Of a stretch of DNA of 7,880 nt, positions 1 through 6,680 are shown piece by piece. Origin of the DNA: Anaerolinea sp. (GTDB taxonomy: Bacteria; Chloroflexota; Anaerolineae; Anaerolineales; Villigracilaceae); contig DYNS01000129.1 in the NCBI GenBank assembly GCA_020720965.1, forward strand, positions 1-7,880, given 5' to 3'. Both the position numbers and the translations under genes were made by a program. Numbering within the stretch: position 1 is the first letter of the stretch; every line of letters starts with the position of its first letter. The notes below the pieces were generated by a model. That model did not search any database, was not told the origin of the DNA, and worked only from the letters and a program-made list of their open reading frames with translations.

Positions 1-442
1 GCAGCGCATCCGCTACCAGGGGGGTAAGCGCCCCAATATTTTGCTCGTAAAGCCGGAAGATATTGCTCCAAACCCTGGGCGGGGGCTGCGTGCCCGGTTG
101 CCAAAGCCCCTTTTGCAAAGCCTCCGCCGAAAGCCTGCCGCGCGGCGAGTTGAGGAAGAAAAACTCCCCGGTAGGATGCTGCGCCCGAATCAGAGTTCCG
201 CGCCGCAGGGCTTTTTGCAAGCCGCTTCGCACCTGCTCCGCAGAAAAATTCTGCCCCAAAGCGGAATCCGCTTCGATGTCTTCGGCACGCAGGGCGCGAA
301 AACGCCCCTCGGCATGTTCGATGCGCCAGAGGACGTAGAGGGTCGTCTTCAGTTCGTCCAGGTCGCAGATGTCGTTCAGCAGTTCAAAGAACGAATCAGG
401 AATTTGGGTAAAGGTTTCCTGGGAGGTGAAGCCGGTAAACAT
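1..442 (-). CDS. DnaD-domain primosomal protein (C-terminus beyond left edge)
   Basis: The first 147 residues of a protein whose 3' end is outside the window. It begins MFTGFTSQETFTQIPDSFFE. Residues 1-100 are consistent with the winged-helix N-terminal half of DnaD-type proteins. After a Pro-rich linker (about 116-123), residues 129-147 contain FRLYEQNIGALTPLVADAL, which matches the opening helix of the DnaD/DnaB_2 (phage replisome organiser) domain, typically YEqNiGxLTPlia. Family members act in primosome assembly and helicase loading at replication origins or restart sites. The start is an ATG only 3 nt after the dnaB stop. No strong ribosome site is visible, so translational coupling to dnaB is likely. 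The position directly behind the replicative helicase supports a helicase-loading or primosome role. The family call is fairly firm. The exact role is inference, and whether the protein is complete cannot be judged here. Confidence 0.82.
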   Translation of the reverse strand, partial: MFTGFTSQETFTQIPDSFFELLNDICDLDELKTTLYVLWRIEHAEGRFRALRAEDIEADSALGQNFSAEQVRSGLQKALRRGTLIRAQHPTGEFFFLNSPRGRLSAEALQKGLWQPGTQPPPRVWSNIFRLYEQNIGALTPLVADAL

Positions 443-445
443 GGG

Positions 446-1816
446 TTAGCCGTTTAAGTCCACTGTGCGGGTGGCAGCGTTCTCAAATTTGGTGAGGTTG
501 CTGCGGAAGATGAGGTCAATAATCCCTACCGGTCCGTTGCGGTGTTTTGCCACCTTCAGGTGGGTGATGTTTTGCATGGCAGGGTCTTTCTCATCGCGGT
601 AAATGAACATGACAATGTCTGCGTCCTGCTCCAGGCTCCCCGACTCCCTCAAATCGGAGAGTTGCGGCTCTTTGTCGGCGCGTTGTTCTACGGCGCGGGA
701 GAGCTGCGCCGCCGCCAAAATGGGGACGTTGAGTTCTCTCGCCAGTTGTTTGAGCGAGCGAGAGATGTAGGAGACCTCCTGCACGCGGTTGTCGTTGCGG
801 CTCTCGGAGGTCATCAATTGCAGGTAATCCAGGATGATTAAATCCAGCCCGTATTCCATGTGCAGGCGGCGGGCTTTGGTTCGCAGTTGCAGGGGGGTCA
901 GGCTGGGGGTGTCGTCTAAGAAGATGCGGGTGTCGCCCAGGACTTCGATGGCGTGGTTGAATAAATCCAGGTCGTCTGGGCTGAGTTTGCCGGTGCGGAG
1001 TTTTTGCGAGTCTATGCCGGTTTGCTGGGCGATGAGGCGTTGTACCACCTGTTCGTTGGACATTTCCAGCGAGAAGACGGCGACCCGTTGACGGTGCAGG
1101 AGGGCGGCGTTGTTGGTGACGGTGAGCATCCAGGCGGTTTTACCCTGCCCCGGTCGCCCTGCTACAATCAGCAGGTCGGAGGGTTGCAAGCCGCCGGTCA
1201 TCTTATCCAGGTCGAGGAAGCCGGTTGGCACGCCCACCACGTCATCGCCGCGCTTCATCAGGCTGTCTATGTGGTCGTAGTAATCCGAAAGCACCTCGCG
1301 GATGGGTCGGACATCGTGCCGGGTGCGGCGCTCGCCTACGTTGAAGATGGCTTTTTCGGCTTCGCCCATCACCGTTTCGATGATTTCGCGTTTGTCGTAT
1401 GCCAGGGTGGCGATGGCGTTGGCGGCGCTAAGGAGTTTGCGCCGGATGGAATTGGCTTCGATGATTTTGCCGTAGTCCTCGGCGTGCAGGGAGGTGGGAA
1501 CCTGGTTGAGGAGGGCGGTGAGGTAGGCGGGTCCGCCAATTTCTTCCAGCCGCCCGGCGTTTTCCAGGCTTTCGGCTACGGTGAGGTTGTCTATGGGAGT
1601 GCGGTTGTCGTGGAGTTGGGTGTAGGCTTCCCAAATGAAGCGCAGGCGGTGAATGTAAAAATCCTCGGCCTGAAGGAACTGCGCCAGGTCGTAATACACC
1701 TCTGGGTTGATGAGTACCGCGCCGATGACGGCTTCTTCTGCCTCGCGGCTGTGGGGTAAACCGGCGCTGCTGCCTGTTTCTTCGGCGGGGGGGAGTTCTG
1801 GGTAGTCTTCTTCCAT
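446..1816 (-). CDS. dnaB: Replicative DNA helicase DnaB
   Basis: A 456-residue protein of normal length for the hexameric replicative helicase, which unwinds DNA 5'-3' ahead of the fork and recruits primase. An N-terminal DnaB domain (about 20-125, from PHSREAEEAVIGAVL) is joined by a linker to a RecA-like ATPase (about 193-450, from VPTGFLDLDKMTGGL). Visible ATPase elements are Walker A GRPGQGKT (220-227, K226), the catalytic glutamate in SLEM (E251), Walker B LIILDY (D330), the AAAQLSR sensor segment (Q371) and KHRNG (424-428), where R426 is the expected trans-acting arginine finger. Walker A differs from the common GRPSMGKT in its middle residues, but the catalytic ones are intact. There is no intein. 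The ATG at 1816 has no clear Shine-Dalgarno sequence. A terminator-like hairpin ends about 29 nt upstream, and the DnaD-domain gene follows after 3 nt. Confidence 0.97.
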   Translation of the reverse strand: MEEDYPELPPAEETGSSAGLPHSREAEEAVIGAVLINPEVYYDLAQFLQAEDFYIHRLRFIWEAYTQLHDNRTPIDNLTVAESLENAGRLEEIGGPAYLTALLNQVPTSLHAEDYGKIIEANSIRRKLLSAANAIATLAYDKREIIETVMGEAEKAIFNVGERRTRHDVRPIREVLSDYYDHIDSLMKRGDDVVGVPTGFLDLDKMTGGLQPSDLLIVAGRPGQGKTAWMLTVTNNAALLHRQRVAVFSLEMSNEQVVQRLIAQQTGIDSQKLRTGKLSPDDLDLFNHAIEVLGDTRIFLDDTPSLTPLQLRTKARRLHMEYGLDLIILDYLQLMTSESRNDNRVQEVSYISRSLKQLARELNVPILAAAQLSRAVEQRADKEPQLSDLRESGSLEQDADIVMFIYRDEKDPAMQNITHLKVAKHRNGPVGIIDLIFRSNLTKFENAATRTVDLNG

Positions 1817-1845
1817 TGTTTTTGCCGTAGGGTGGGGATAAGAAA

Positions 1846-1880
1846 GGACACGCCTGTAAGCATTTTACAGGGGCGTGTCC
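1846..1880 (-). terminator. Intrinsic-terminator-like hairpin between the nuclease gene and dnaB
   Basis: Read on the minus strand, GGACACG and CCTGTAA pair with TTACAGG and CGTGTCC. This gives 14 bp in two 7-bp blocks separated by a 2-nt CC bulge, with a 5-nt loop, and is followed at once by the T-rich tail TTTCTTAT. It starts 24 nt after the nuclease stop and ends 29 nt before the dnaB ATG. This looks like a Rho-independent terminator for the nuclease transcript. With so little room before dnaB, it could instead act as an attenuator or allow read-through. Confidence 0.65.
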
Positions 1881-1903
1881 TCTTTGGCGATAGCGGAAAC
1901 GTC

Positions 1904-2497
1904 CTAATTTTGGTGGGGCGCTTCGCTGTTTTCGTCTCCGCCTTTTTTCTCCAACTTGCTGAGGAAGTCTTCAAAGATGGAGAGGCGCCCTGGGTCTTCG
2001 TTTTTGTCGGAGGGGGCGGCAAAGGTCTGTGAGGCGGGCGGTTCGCTGAGGCGGGTTGGGGAGGTGGCGTTCTTGTTACGCAGGTCTTCCTCCGGGGTGA
2101 TGGCGGCGTTTTGCATCACTTCGGCATCTACCAATATGGGGGCGCGGGCGCGGATTGCGAGGGCGATGGCATCCGAGGGGCGCGAATCCAGGTTGAGAAC
2201 TTTGGCGCCGACCTGTACCACGATGTTGCCGTAGAAAATATCCTGCCGGAGTGAGACGATTTCCACCCTCGTAATTTCGGCGTGGAAGATGGTGAATACG
2301 TTTTTGAGCAGGTCGTGGGTGAGGGGGCGAATCATCTCAATCTCTTGGAGGGCTACGGTAATCGATTCGGCTTCGTAGGGACCGACCCAAATGGGCAGGT
2401 AGCGGTCTTCGTCCACCTGACGAAGGACGACCAGGCGTTGGGGTGACATTAAACTGACGCGGACACTATCTATGGTTACTTCTACCATTTCAGACAT
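1904..2497 (-). CDS. Bifunctional nuclease family protein (BFN/DUF151)
   Basis: A 197-residue protein. The DUF151/BFN domain spans about residues 4-125 (MVEVTIDSVRVSLMSPQRLV, then YLPIWVGPYEAESI). It includes the family signature LDSRPSDAIALAIR at 103-116, which is also seen in structurally characterised thermophile relatives. Some members have been reported to cleave both DNA and RNA, but the biological role is poorly defined. Residues 126-197 form a polar, acidic, probably disordered tail ending in a short amphipathic helix (LSIFEDFLSKLEKK). The reading frame is open far upstream, but the ATG at 2497 is chosen because AGGAG lies 8 nt before it and the conserved domain starts immediately after. 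The HD-GYP gene ends 44 nt upstream, with a palindrome and candidate promoter between. The domain call is firm; activity in this protein is inferred from the family. Confidence 0.93.
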   Translation of the reverse strand: MSEMVEVTIDSVRVSLMSPQRLVVLRQVDEDRYLPIWVGPYEAESITVALQEIEMIRPLTHDLLKNVFTIFHAEITRVEIVSLRQDIFYGNIVVQVGAKVLNLDSRPSDAIALAIRARAPILVDAEVMQNAAITPEEDLRNKNATSPTRLSEPPASQTFAAPSDKNEDPGRLSIFEDFLSKLEKKGGDENSEAPHQN

Positions 2498-2522
2498 ATT
2501 AGGCGCTCCTGTGAGGGATGGT

Positions 2523-2531
2523 ATTTTAGCA
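2523..2531 (-). promoter_or_regulatory. Candidate extended -10 promoter for the bifunctional nuclease gene
   Basis: The minus strand reads TGC-TAAAAT, matching the extended -10 form TGnTATAAT at all but one hexamer base. The predicted transcription start is about 2515-2517, which leaves a short leader containing the AGGAG of the nuclease gene. No good -35 hexamer lies at the expected distance (CCAGGG), which an extended -10 can tolerate. The call rests on a short motif only. Confidence 0.3.
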
Positions 2532-2550
2532 CAGGGCTGTGTTAGCCCTG
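2532..2550 (-). repeat. 7-bp inverted repeat over the HD-GYP stop codon
   Basis: CAGGGCT, a 5-nt loop and AGCCCTG form a perfect 7-bp inverted repeat. The HD-GYP stop codon spans the loop and the adjoining arm. No T-run follows on either strand, so it is a poor intrinsic terminator. It directly abuts the candidate -10 of the nuclease gene and covers the -35 region, so an operator or an mRNA 3'-end stabilising hairpin are alternatives. Confidence 0.35.
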
Positions 2551-5244
2551 GAGTTCTTCTTCCATCATTTTGAGGAAAACCTGGGCAATGACGGGGTCGA
2601 AGTGGCTTGCAATGTTTTTTCGCACATAGTCCAAGGCTTCTTTGGGGGGCATTGCCTGGCGGTAGGGGCGGTTGGAGGTGAGGGCATCGTATACATCTGC
2701 CAGAGCGAAGATTCTCGCCGCGAGAGGAATTTCCTCGCCGCGTAAACCACGAGGGTAGCCGCTTCCGTCCCATTTTTCGTGGTGCGCGTAGGGAATATCC
2801 AGGGCGGGGTGCAGGTAGGCGATGGGCGAGATGAGTTGATGGGCAAAGAGGGGGTGCTGTTTCATCACTTCCAACTCGGCGGCGTTGAGGGGTCCTGGCT
2901 TGTTGAGGATGGCATCTGGCACGGCGAATTTGCCAATATCGTGCAGGATGGCTCCGCGCCGCAGGTGTTTTATTTGCTCTGGCGGCAGGCGCAGGGTTTG
3001 CGCCAGGCGCACCGCCATTTCGGTTACGCGGCGGGTGTGGTTGCCGGTTTCGCTGTCGCGCAGTTCTAGGGCGCGCGCCCAGCCTTCCAGGGTTACGTCG
3101 TAGGATTCTTCCAGGTCGGAGAAGAGGCGGGTGGTGTGGATGATGTTGGCAGCGTAGGATGCCATCGTTTGCGCCAGGTAAATTTCGTTTTGGCTAAATT
3201 CGCGGCGGCGGCGGCTTTCCCATAGGCGGACGTAGCCAACCAGCCTGCCTTGCGAAAGCAAAGGGATGAAGAGGATGGATTGAACCCCGTAACGCTGATA
3301 CAGGTCACGCTCGGCGGGGCTGAGGGGCGTTTCGGCATCGGTTTGGATGCTGAAGGCTTTCCCGGCGAGCATGGCGGCGAGGGCGGCGGAGCAATCCTCC
3401 GGCGGCGAGGCGAGGGCGGCTTGTTCCTGCGGGCTGGCTGCCTCGCTCTGATAACTGGCGAGGAGTTCAAAAGCGCCTCGCTGCGTCTGATGCGAGAGCA
3501 GGAAGATGCTAGTCACCTCCAGGGCATGACCGAGGTGACGGGCAAAGGTCTGTAAGAGGGCGGCGGGATTCAGCAGGCTGGATGCCATATCTTGCGCGGC
3601 GGCGTAGAGCCGGGCTTGTTCGGCGGCTTTGGCGCGGGTTTCTGCAAACAGGTGAATATTTTCCAGGGTGACTGCCACCAGGTTGGCGAGGGTCTGCCCG
3701 GCTTGCAGGTCTGCTTCGTTAAAGGGCTGCGGCTTGCTGCGGTAGGCTGCCAACGCTCCCAGGATTTTGGTGTGCAAGGTGAGCGGAAACACCGCGTAGG
3801 TTTCTATGCCTTCCTGCGCCATGTGAGGGTCTTGCCCGGCTTGGTGAACGGCAACCGGCAAAGGCGAAGCGGGCAGGTCATCCGCCTTCAGACGGTGATA
3901 ACGTTCATTGATAGAACTGGTGAAGTTTTGCGAAAGCCCCACCGAGAAGGAACAGGAGAGGGCGTTCTGTTGCGGGTCGTAAGCGTAAAGAGCGGCTTTC
4001 CCGGTTCGTAGCAGAGATTGAGCGGCTTGCAGGGTGGCTTGCCACAGTTCTTCTTCCCGCCGAATGAGGATGAGGCGGCTTGCGGTTGTTGTAAGGGTTT
4101 GGCGCTGCGTTTCAATTTGCAGGGTTTGCAGGGCGTAGGCAACATCGTCTGCCAATTCTTTCAGCAGGGTCACTTCTTGCGGCGCAAAGTTGCGGTCTGC
4201 CACCCCAACGCTCAACACCCCGTAAAGCCGGTTTTCGCGCTGCATGGGGATGGAGAGGGAAGCGTAGTTTTTGTTCAGGTTCTTCAGGGGGCATTCCTGG
4301 CAAAAAATGTCCTCGTGATGGAGATTCCTCTCTTGGACGAGCGAATCGCGCAGGGCATAAACGGCGCAGCTCGATTGTTCAATTTGCAGATTTTCGGTAT
4401 GAGAAAGCGCCCCGGCTTTTGCCAGCACCCGTAAATGACTCTGCCCTACCTCGTTTTCCCCCACCCAGGCAAACAGATAGCCGCTTTGGGTAATTTGCCC
4501 GCAAAGTTCCTCCAGCAAACGCTGCTGGTCGCGCTCGCGCACAATTAACTGATTGGCATTGGAAAGCAAGCGCAGGGCGGCTGCCAGGTTTTTCTCGTTT
4601 TGCAAAGCGACCTGCAACGAGGCATTTTTGCGCTCCACATCCGCCTCCAGGCGAATGCTCCAAGAGCCAAGCGACTCGGCGGCTTTGCCGCTGAGAACCG
4701 CCGTAAGAGCCAGCAAAATGAAACCCAGCAACCCATTTGCCAGCACAAGCCGCGTTTCAGATTGGTACACCTGGTTAAACACGCTGTTATTCACCCTCGA
4801 AACCTGGCTTATCTCCAGCGCAATCAAGGCTGCATAGAGCCCCACGCAAAAAAACATCATGCCATACGCCGCTTTTTGGCTTAGAAACACCAAAGCCGCC
4901 GCCATAATGAGAATCATGAATATCCCCACGCTCAACGTGGCAAACCCGCCGCCATAATGAATCCCTGCCGAACCAATCAGCGCCGCCACCCCCAGGCTGG
5001 TCCAGGTGGCGGCGCGAGGGCAGCACCGCCGACTGAGCAGGCTTTGCAGGGCCAGCACGGCAATATCCAACAGCGAAATTCCCACCGCAATCAGCACCGC
5101 CAAACCCGGCAGCAGCCAATACACCAACCCCATCGCCGCCAAAATGGCAAAACTACCCGCCAGCCGAATTTCAAAATAAGCTTGCGCCCGCTCTTCGAGC
5201 GAGCGGGTTGCCCAGGTCGCAGAAGCGTTTTCCTTCTTATTCAT
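2542..5244 (-). CDS. Membrane sensor with three GAF domains and HD-GYP c-di-GMP phosphodiesterase domain
   Basis: A 900-residue protein predicted to degrade cyclic di-GMP in response to ligand or redox input. Residues about 28-187 hold roughly six hydrophobic membrane segments. A short helical linker (190-230) is followed by three GAF-like domains at about 235-383, 395-535 and 565-705, each ending in the typical G-x-L plus long-helix pattern. The C-terminal HD-GYP domain (about 718-895) has the expected metal and family residues: H736, H768-D769 in LHDIGK, H797, H821-H822 in HHEKWDGSGYP (GYP at 829-831) and D850 in LADVYDALTSNRPYR. It should be catalytically competent. GAF1 carries C293 and a CxxC (C315, C318). 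No GGDEF domain is present. The ATG at 5244 has GGGAG only 3 nt before it, which is close but is the only plausible site. The transpeptidase gene ends 30 nt upstream, so cotranscription is likely. The signal sensed is unknown. Confidence 0.93.
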   Translation of the reverse strand: MNKKENASATWATRSLEERAQAYFEIRLAGSFAILAAMGLVYWLLPGLAVLIAVGISLLDIAVLALQSLLSRRCCPRAATWTSLGVAALIGSAGIHYGGGFATLSVGIFMILIMAAALVFLSQKAAYGMMFFCVGLYAALIALEISQVSRVNNSVFNQVYQSETRLVLANGLLGFILLALTAVLSGKAAESLGSWSIRLEADVERKNASLQVALQNEKNLAAALRLLSNANQLIVRERDQQRLLEELCGQITQSGYLFAWVGENEVGQSHLRVLAKAGALSHTENLQIEQSSCAVYALRDSLVQERNLHHEDIFCQECPLKNLNKNYASLSIPMQRENRLYGVLSVGVADRNFAPQEVTLLKELADDVAYALQTLQIETQRQTLTTTASRLILIRREEELWQATLQAAQSLLRTGKAALYAYDPQQNALSCSFSVGLSQNFTSSINERYHRLKADDLPASPLPVAVHQAGQDPHMAQEGIETYAVFPLTLHTKILGALAAYRSKPQPFNEADLQAGQTLANLVAVTLENIHLFAETRAKAAEQARLYAAAQDMASSLLNPAALLQTFARHLGHALEVTSIFLLSHQTQRGAFELLASYQSEAASPQEQAALASPPEDCSAALAAMLAGKAFSIQTDAETPLSPAERDLYQRYGVQSILFIPLLSQGRLVGYVRLWESRRRREFSQNEIYLAQTMASYAANIIHTTRLFSDLEESYDVTLEGWARALELRDSETGNHTRRVTEMAVRLAQTLRLPPEQIKHLRRGAILHDIGKFAVPDAILNKPGPLNAAELEVMKQHPLFAHQLISPIAYLHPALDIPYAHHEKWDGSGYPRGLRGEEIPLAARIFALADVYDALTSNRPYRQAMPPKEALDYVRKNIASHFDPVIAQVFLKMMEEELQG

Positions 5245-5274
5245 CTTCTCTCCCGCGCCGCCAAGGCGGAGGGG

Positions 5275-6432
5275 TCAGGCGCCGCCATCGCTATACAATG
5301 CCGGGTCATCGGGCGTAAGACCGGAGGGGTCGTACACATGCACCCAATCCCCCTCTTTTGCCCACCGAAACAGCCAGGCAGAATCGCCTACCGACATATT
5401 GACGCAGCCATGCGACTGCGGATAGCCAAGCCCGTAACGCCAATACGCGCCATGAATGGCGCGAGCCTTATCAAAATACATTGTCCAGGGAACCCGCTCC
5501 AAATAATAAAAATCCGAACGGTCGGCTTCAAACGAGCCGCTCATATCTTCGGTTTCTTTCATCTTATAAATCTGAAACAACCCCGGTCTCGTCCAGTATG
5601 GCTCTATGCCGCTAGCAATCACAGTCGCAAACACCAACTCATTTTGGTCATACACCGCCATCGTTTGCTCTGCCAGGTTCACATCAATCCAGCGTCCGTT
5701 GCTCACCCCGGTTGGCGGGGAGCCAGCCGGGTTCACCACCGCCACCTGCCGCCCCTCCATCCACTCGCCGGGACCAATCAGATACCACTCCTCGCCCTCC
5801 ACCAGCAAAGTCTCATACACCTGCACGATGCTGTACTTCGGAAGGCTTCGCAAGGCTGGGACATTTGCGCCATACCCAGGGGTTGGACGCACCTCCGCGC
5901 CGAAAATTACCCACCCGAAGGCATTCTTCGGCGTTGCAAAAAATTCCAACCCCTGAAACACCGGAACCGAAACCCTGGACCCGTCACCCGGCATCCACTC
6001 CCCCGAAGGCAGCAGAAAATAAGTTCCCCGCTGCGTCTCCTCTACGCCAATGTAGGTGACATACATAAACTCACCGGGACCAATCTGCCTCAGCGCCCCG
6101 TTCTTTTCCATGGCGGCTTGCAGGCTGCCATAAGTATTTGTATAAGGCTCGGTAATCTTGTAATACAAATAAGGTACAGCGTTCAGGGCATCTTCCGGTT
6201 TGGCGGCAGGCAAGGGCAGGGGAGGGTAAGCATATCCCTGACGCGCCAAATCTGTCAGCACCGCGGAAGGACCGAGCGCGAGACAATCATCCGGCGCTTG
6301 CAGGTACACCCCAGGCTGGCAAATCACCGCCCCGTCGCCCCCTTCCCCCGCCTCCGCCAACGCAATTTGCCAGGGGAAGAAGCCAAAAGCCCCCCAAAAC
6401 GCCAAAAACCAGATAAATTTAATCTTCGCCAT
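5275..6432 (-). CDS. Secreted L,D-transpeptidase (YkuD domain)
   Basis: A 385-residue exported protein. Residues 1-26 form a signal peptide (Lys-containing start, hydrophobic core, ALA cleavage site). The YkuD catalytic domain covers about 246-367 (GRWIDVNLAEQTMAVYD onwards), with H327 in IHGAYW and the catalytic SHGCVNM motif (H341, C343). Such enzymes make 3-3 cross-links in peptidoglycan or attach proteins to it, outside the cytoplasmic membrane. The 220-residue region before the catalytic domain contains three GE(F/W)M motifs (121-123, 144-147, 222-225) in two similar strand-rich segments, possibly SH3-like wall-binding modules. C38 and C50 could form a disulfide. The ATG at 6432 immediately precedes the signal peptide; GGA lies 7 nt before it and GGAAGG lies further upstream. 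The first gene of the leftward block, it has its own candidate promoter. The substrate linkage is inferred. Confidence 0.93.
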   Translation of the reverse strand: MAKIKFIWFLAFWGAFGFFPWQIALAEAGEGGDGAVICQPGVYLQAPDDCLALGPSAVLTDLARQGYAYPPLPLPAAKPEDALNAVPYLYYKITEPYTNTYGSLQAAMEKNGALRQIGPGEFMYVTYIGVEETQRGTYFLLPSGEWMPGDGSRVSVPVFQGLEFFATPKNAFGWVIFGAEVRPTPGYGANVPALRSLPKYSIVQVYETLLVEGEEWYLIGPGEWMEGRQVAVVNPAGSPPTGVSNGRWIDVNLAEQTMAVYDQNELVFATVIASGIEPYWTRPGLFQIYKMKETEDMSGSFEADRSDFYYLERVPWTMYFDKARAIHGAYWRYGLGYPQSHGCVNMSVGDSAWLFRWAKEGDWVHVYDPSGLTPDDPALYSDGGA

Positions 6433-6484
6433 GCTTCATTCCAACCTTCCATAAAATTGGTGGCAAATCAGCCGCCACACGAAA

Positions 6485-6511
6485 ATTATACCTGCGAGTC
6501 CTGCCAAACAA
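6485..6511 (-). promoter_or_regulatory. Candidate promoter for the L,D-transpeptidase gene
   Basis: The minus strand has a perfect TATAAT at 6485-6490. TTGTTT lies at 6506-6511 across a short 15-nt spacer. The predicted start near 6478 gives a leader of about 45 nt before the ATG at 6432. The -10 is strong, but the -35 and spacing are poor, so support is moderate. Confidence 0.4.
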
Positions 6512-6565
6512 GGTTGCCTGCCCCGCCCGCCTCCGCGCCTAACTGCAAACTCTTTGTAAGTCTCA

Positions 6566-6574
6566 TGCTATAAT
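6566..6574 (+). promoter_or_regulatory. Candidate upstream extended -10 promoter for the roadblock operon
   Basis: TGC-TATAAT is a perfect extended -10 element on the plus strand. No recognisable -35 lies 16-18 nt upstream (the region reads CAAACT). Transcription would start near 6581, giving a leader of about 100 nt that runs through the second promoter. Confidence 0.4.
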
Positions 6575-6592
6575 ATGCGAACTCGATTGTAC

Positions 6593-6621
6593 TTGACACA
6601 CAAAAACCGCTGTGCTAAAGT
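6593..6621 (+). promoter_or_regulatory. Sigma70-type promoter for the roadblock-V4R-regulator operon
   Basis: A consensus TTGACA (6593-6598), an exact 17-nt spacer and TAAAGT (6616-6621) preceded by TGC, which makes it also an extended -10. The predicted start is about 6628, giving a leader of about 50 nt before the TTG start at 6681. This is the best promoter in the window and faces the signalling genes. Confidence 0.65.
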
Positions 6622-6668
6622 AAACCCAATTGCGACCGTTCTCACCAGACGGCGCATTATTCTTTGCC

Positions 6669-6674
6669 AGGAGG
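6669..6674 (+). promoter_or_regulatory. Ribosome binding site that fixes the TTG start of the roadblock gene
   Basis: A full-consensus AGGAGG lies 6 nt before TTG at 6681. It decides the start: the same frame is open from a TTG at 6630, but that codon has no ribosome site and falls almost on the predicted transcription start. Confidence 0.8.
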
Positions 6675-6680
6675 ACTGTC

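Noticed and set aside
41..457. Plus-strand open frame of 138 codons at the left edge
   Set aside because: The minus strand here encodes a recognisable DnaD-type protein, so this frame is its shadow.
1136..1159. Non-canonical DnaB Walker A (GRPGQGKT) as a sign of a defective enzyme
   Set aside because: The GKT core, catalytic Glu, Walker B Asp and arginine finger are all intact; the changed middle residues are in a tolerant part of the loop.
1004..1759. Plus-strand open frame of 251 codons opposite dnaB
   Set aside because: It is antisense to conserved helicase motifs, with a Gly/Val-rich product lacking any known pattern and no ribosome site.
2498..2773. Upstream extension of the nuclease reading frame
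   Set aside because: The extra 92 codons overlap the HD-GYP 3' end out of frame. The AGGAG site and domain start both point to ATG 2497.
5256..5267. CCGCCAAGGCGG palindrome between the transpeptidase and HD-GYP genes as a terminator
   Set aside because: The stem is at most 4-5 bp around a tiny loop, with no T-run and only a 30-nt gap; likely chance in GC-rich spacer.
4957..6573. Plus-strand open frame of 538 codons opposite the transpeptidase and HD-GYP start
   Set aside because: It lies antisense to two clearly real genes. Its translation is Pro/Arg/His-rich with no recognisable domain, and it runs through the divergent promoter region. It is a shadow frame of GC-rich coding DNA.
6630..6680. 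Upstream TTG start for the roadblock gene
   Set aside because: It has no ribosome site, sits on the predicted transcription start, and adds residues outside the roadblock fold; the AGGAGG before 6681 is decisive.
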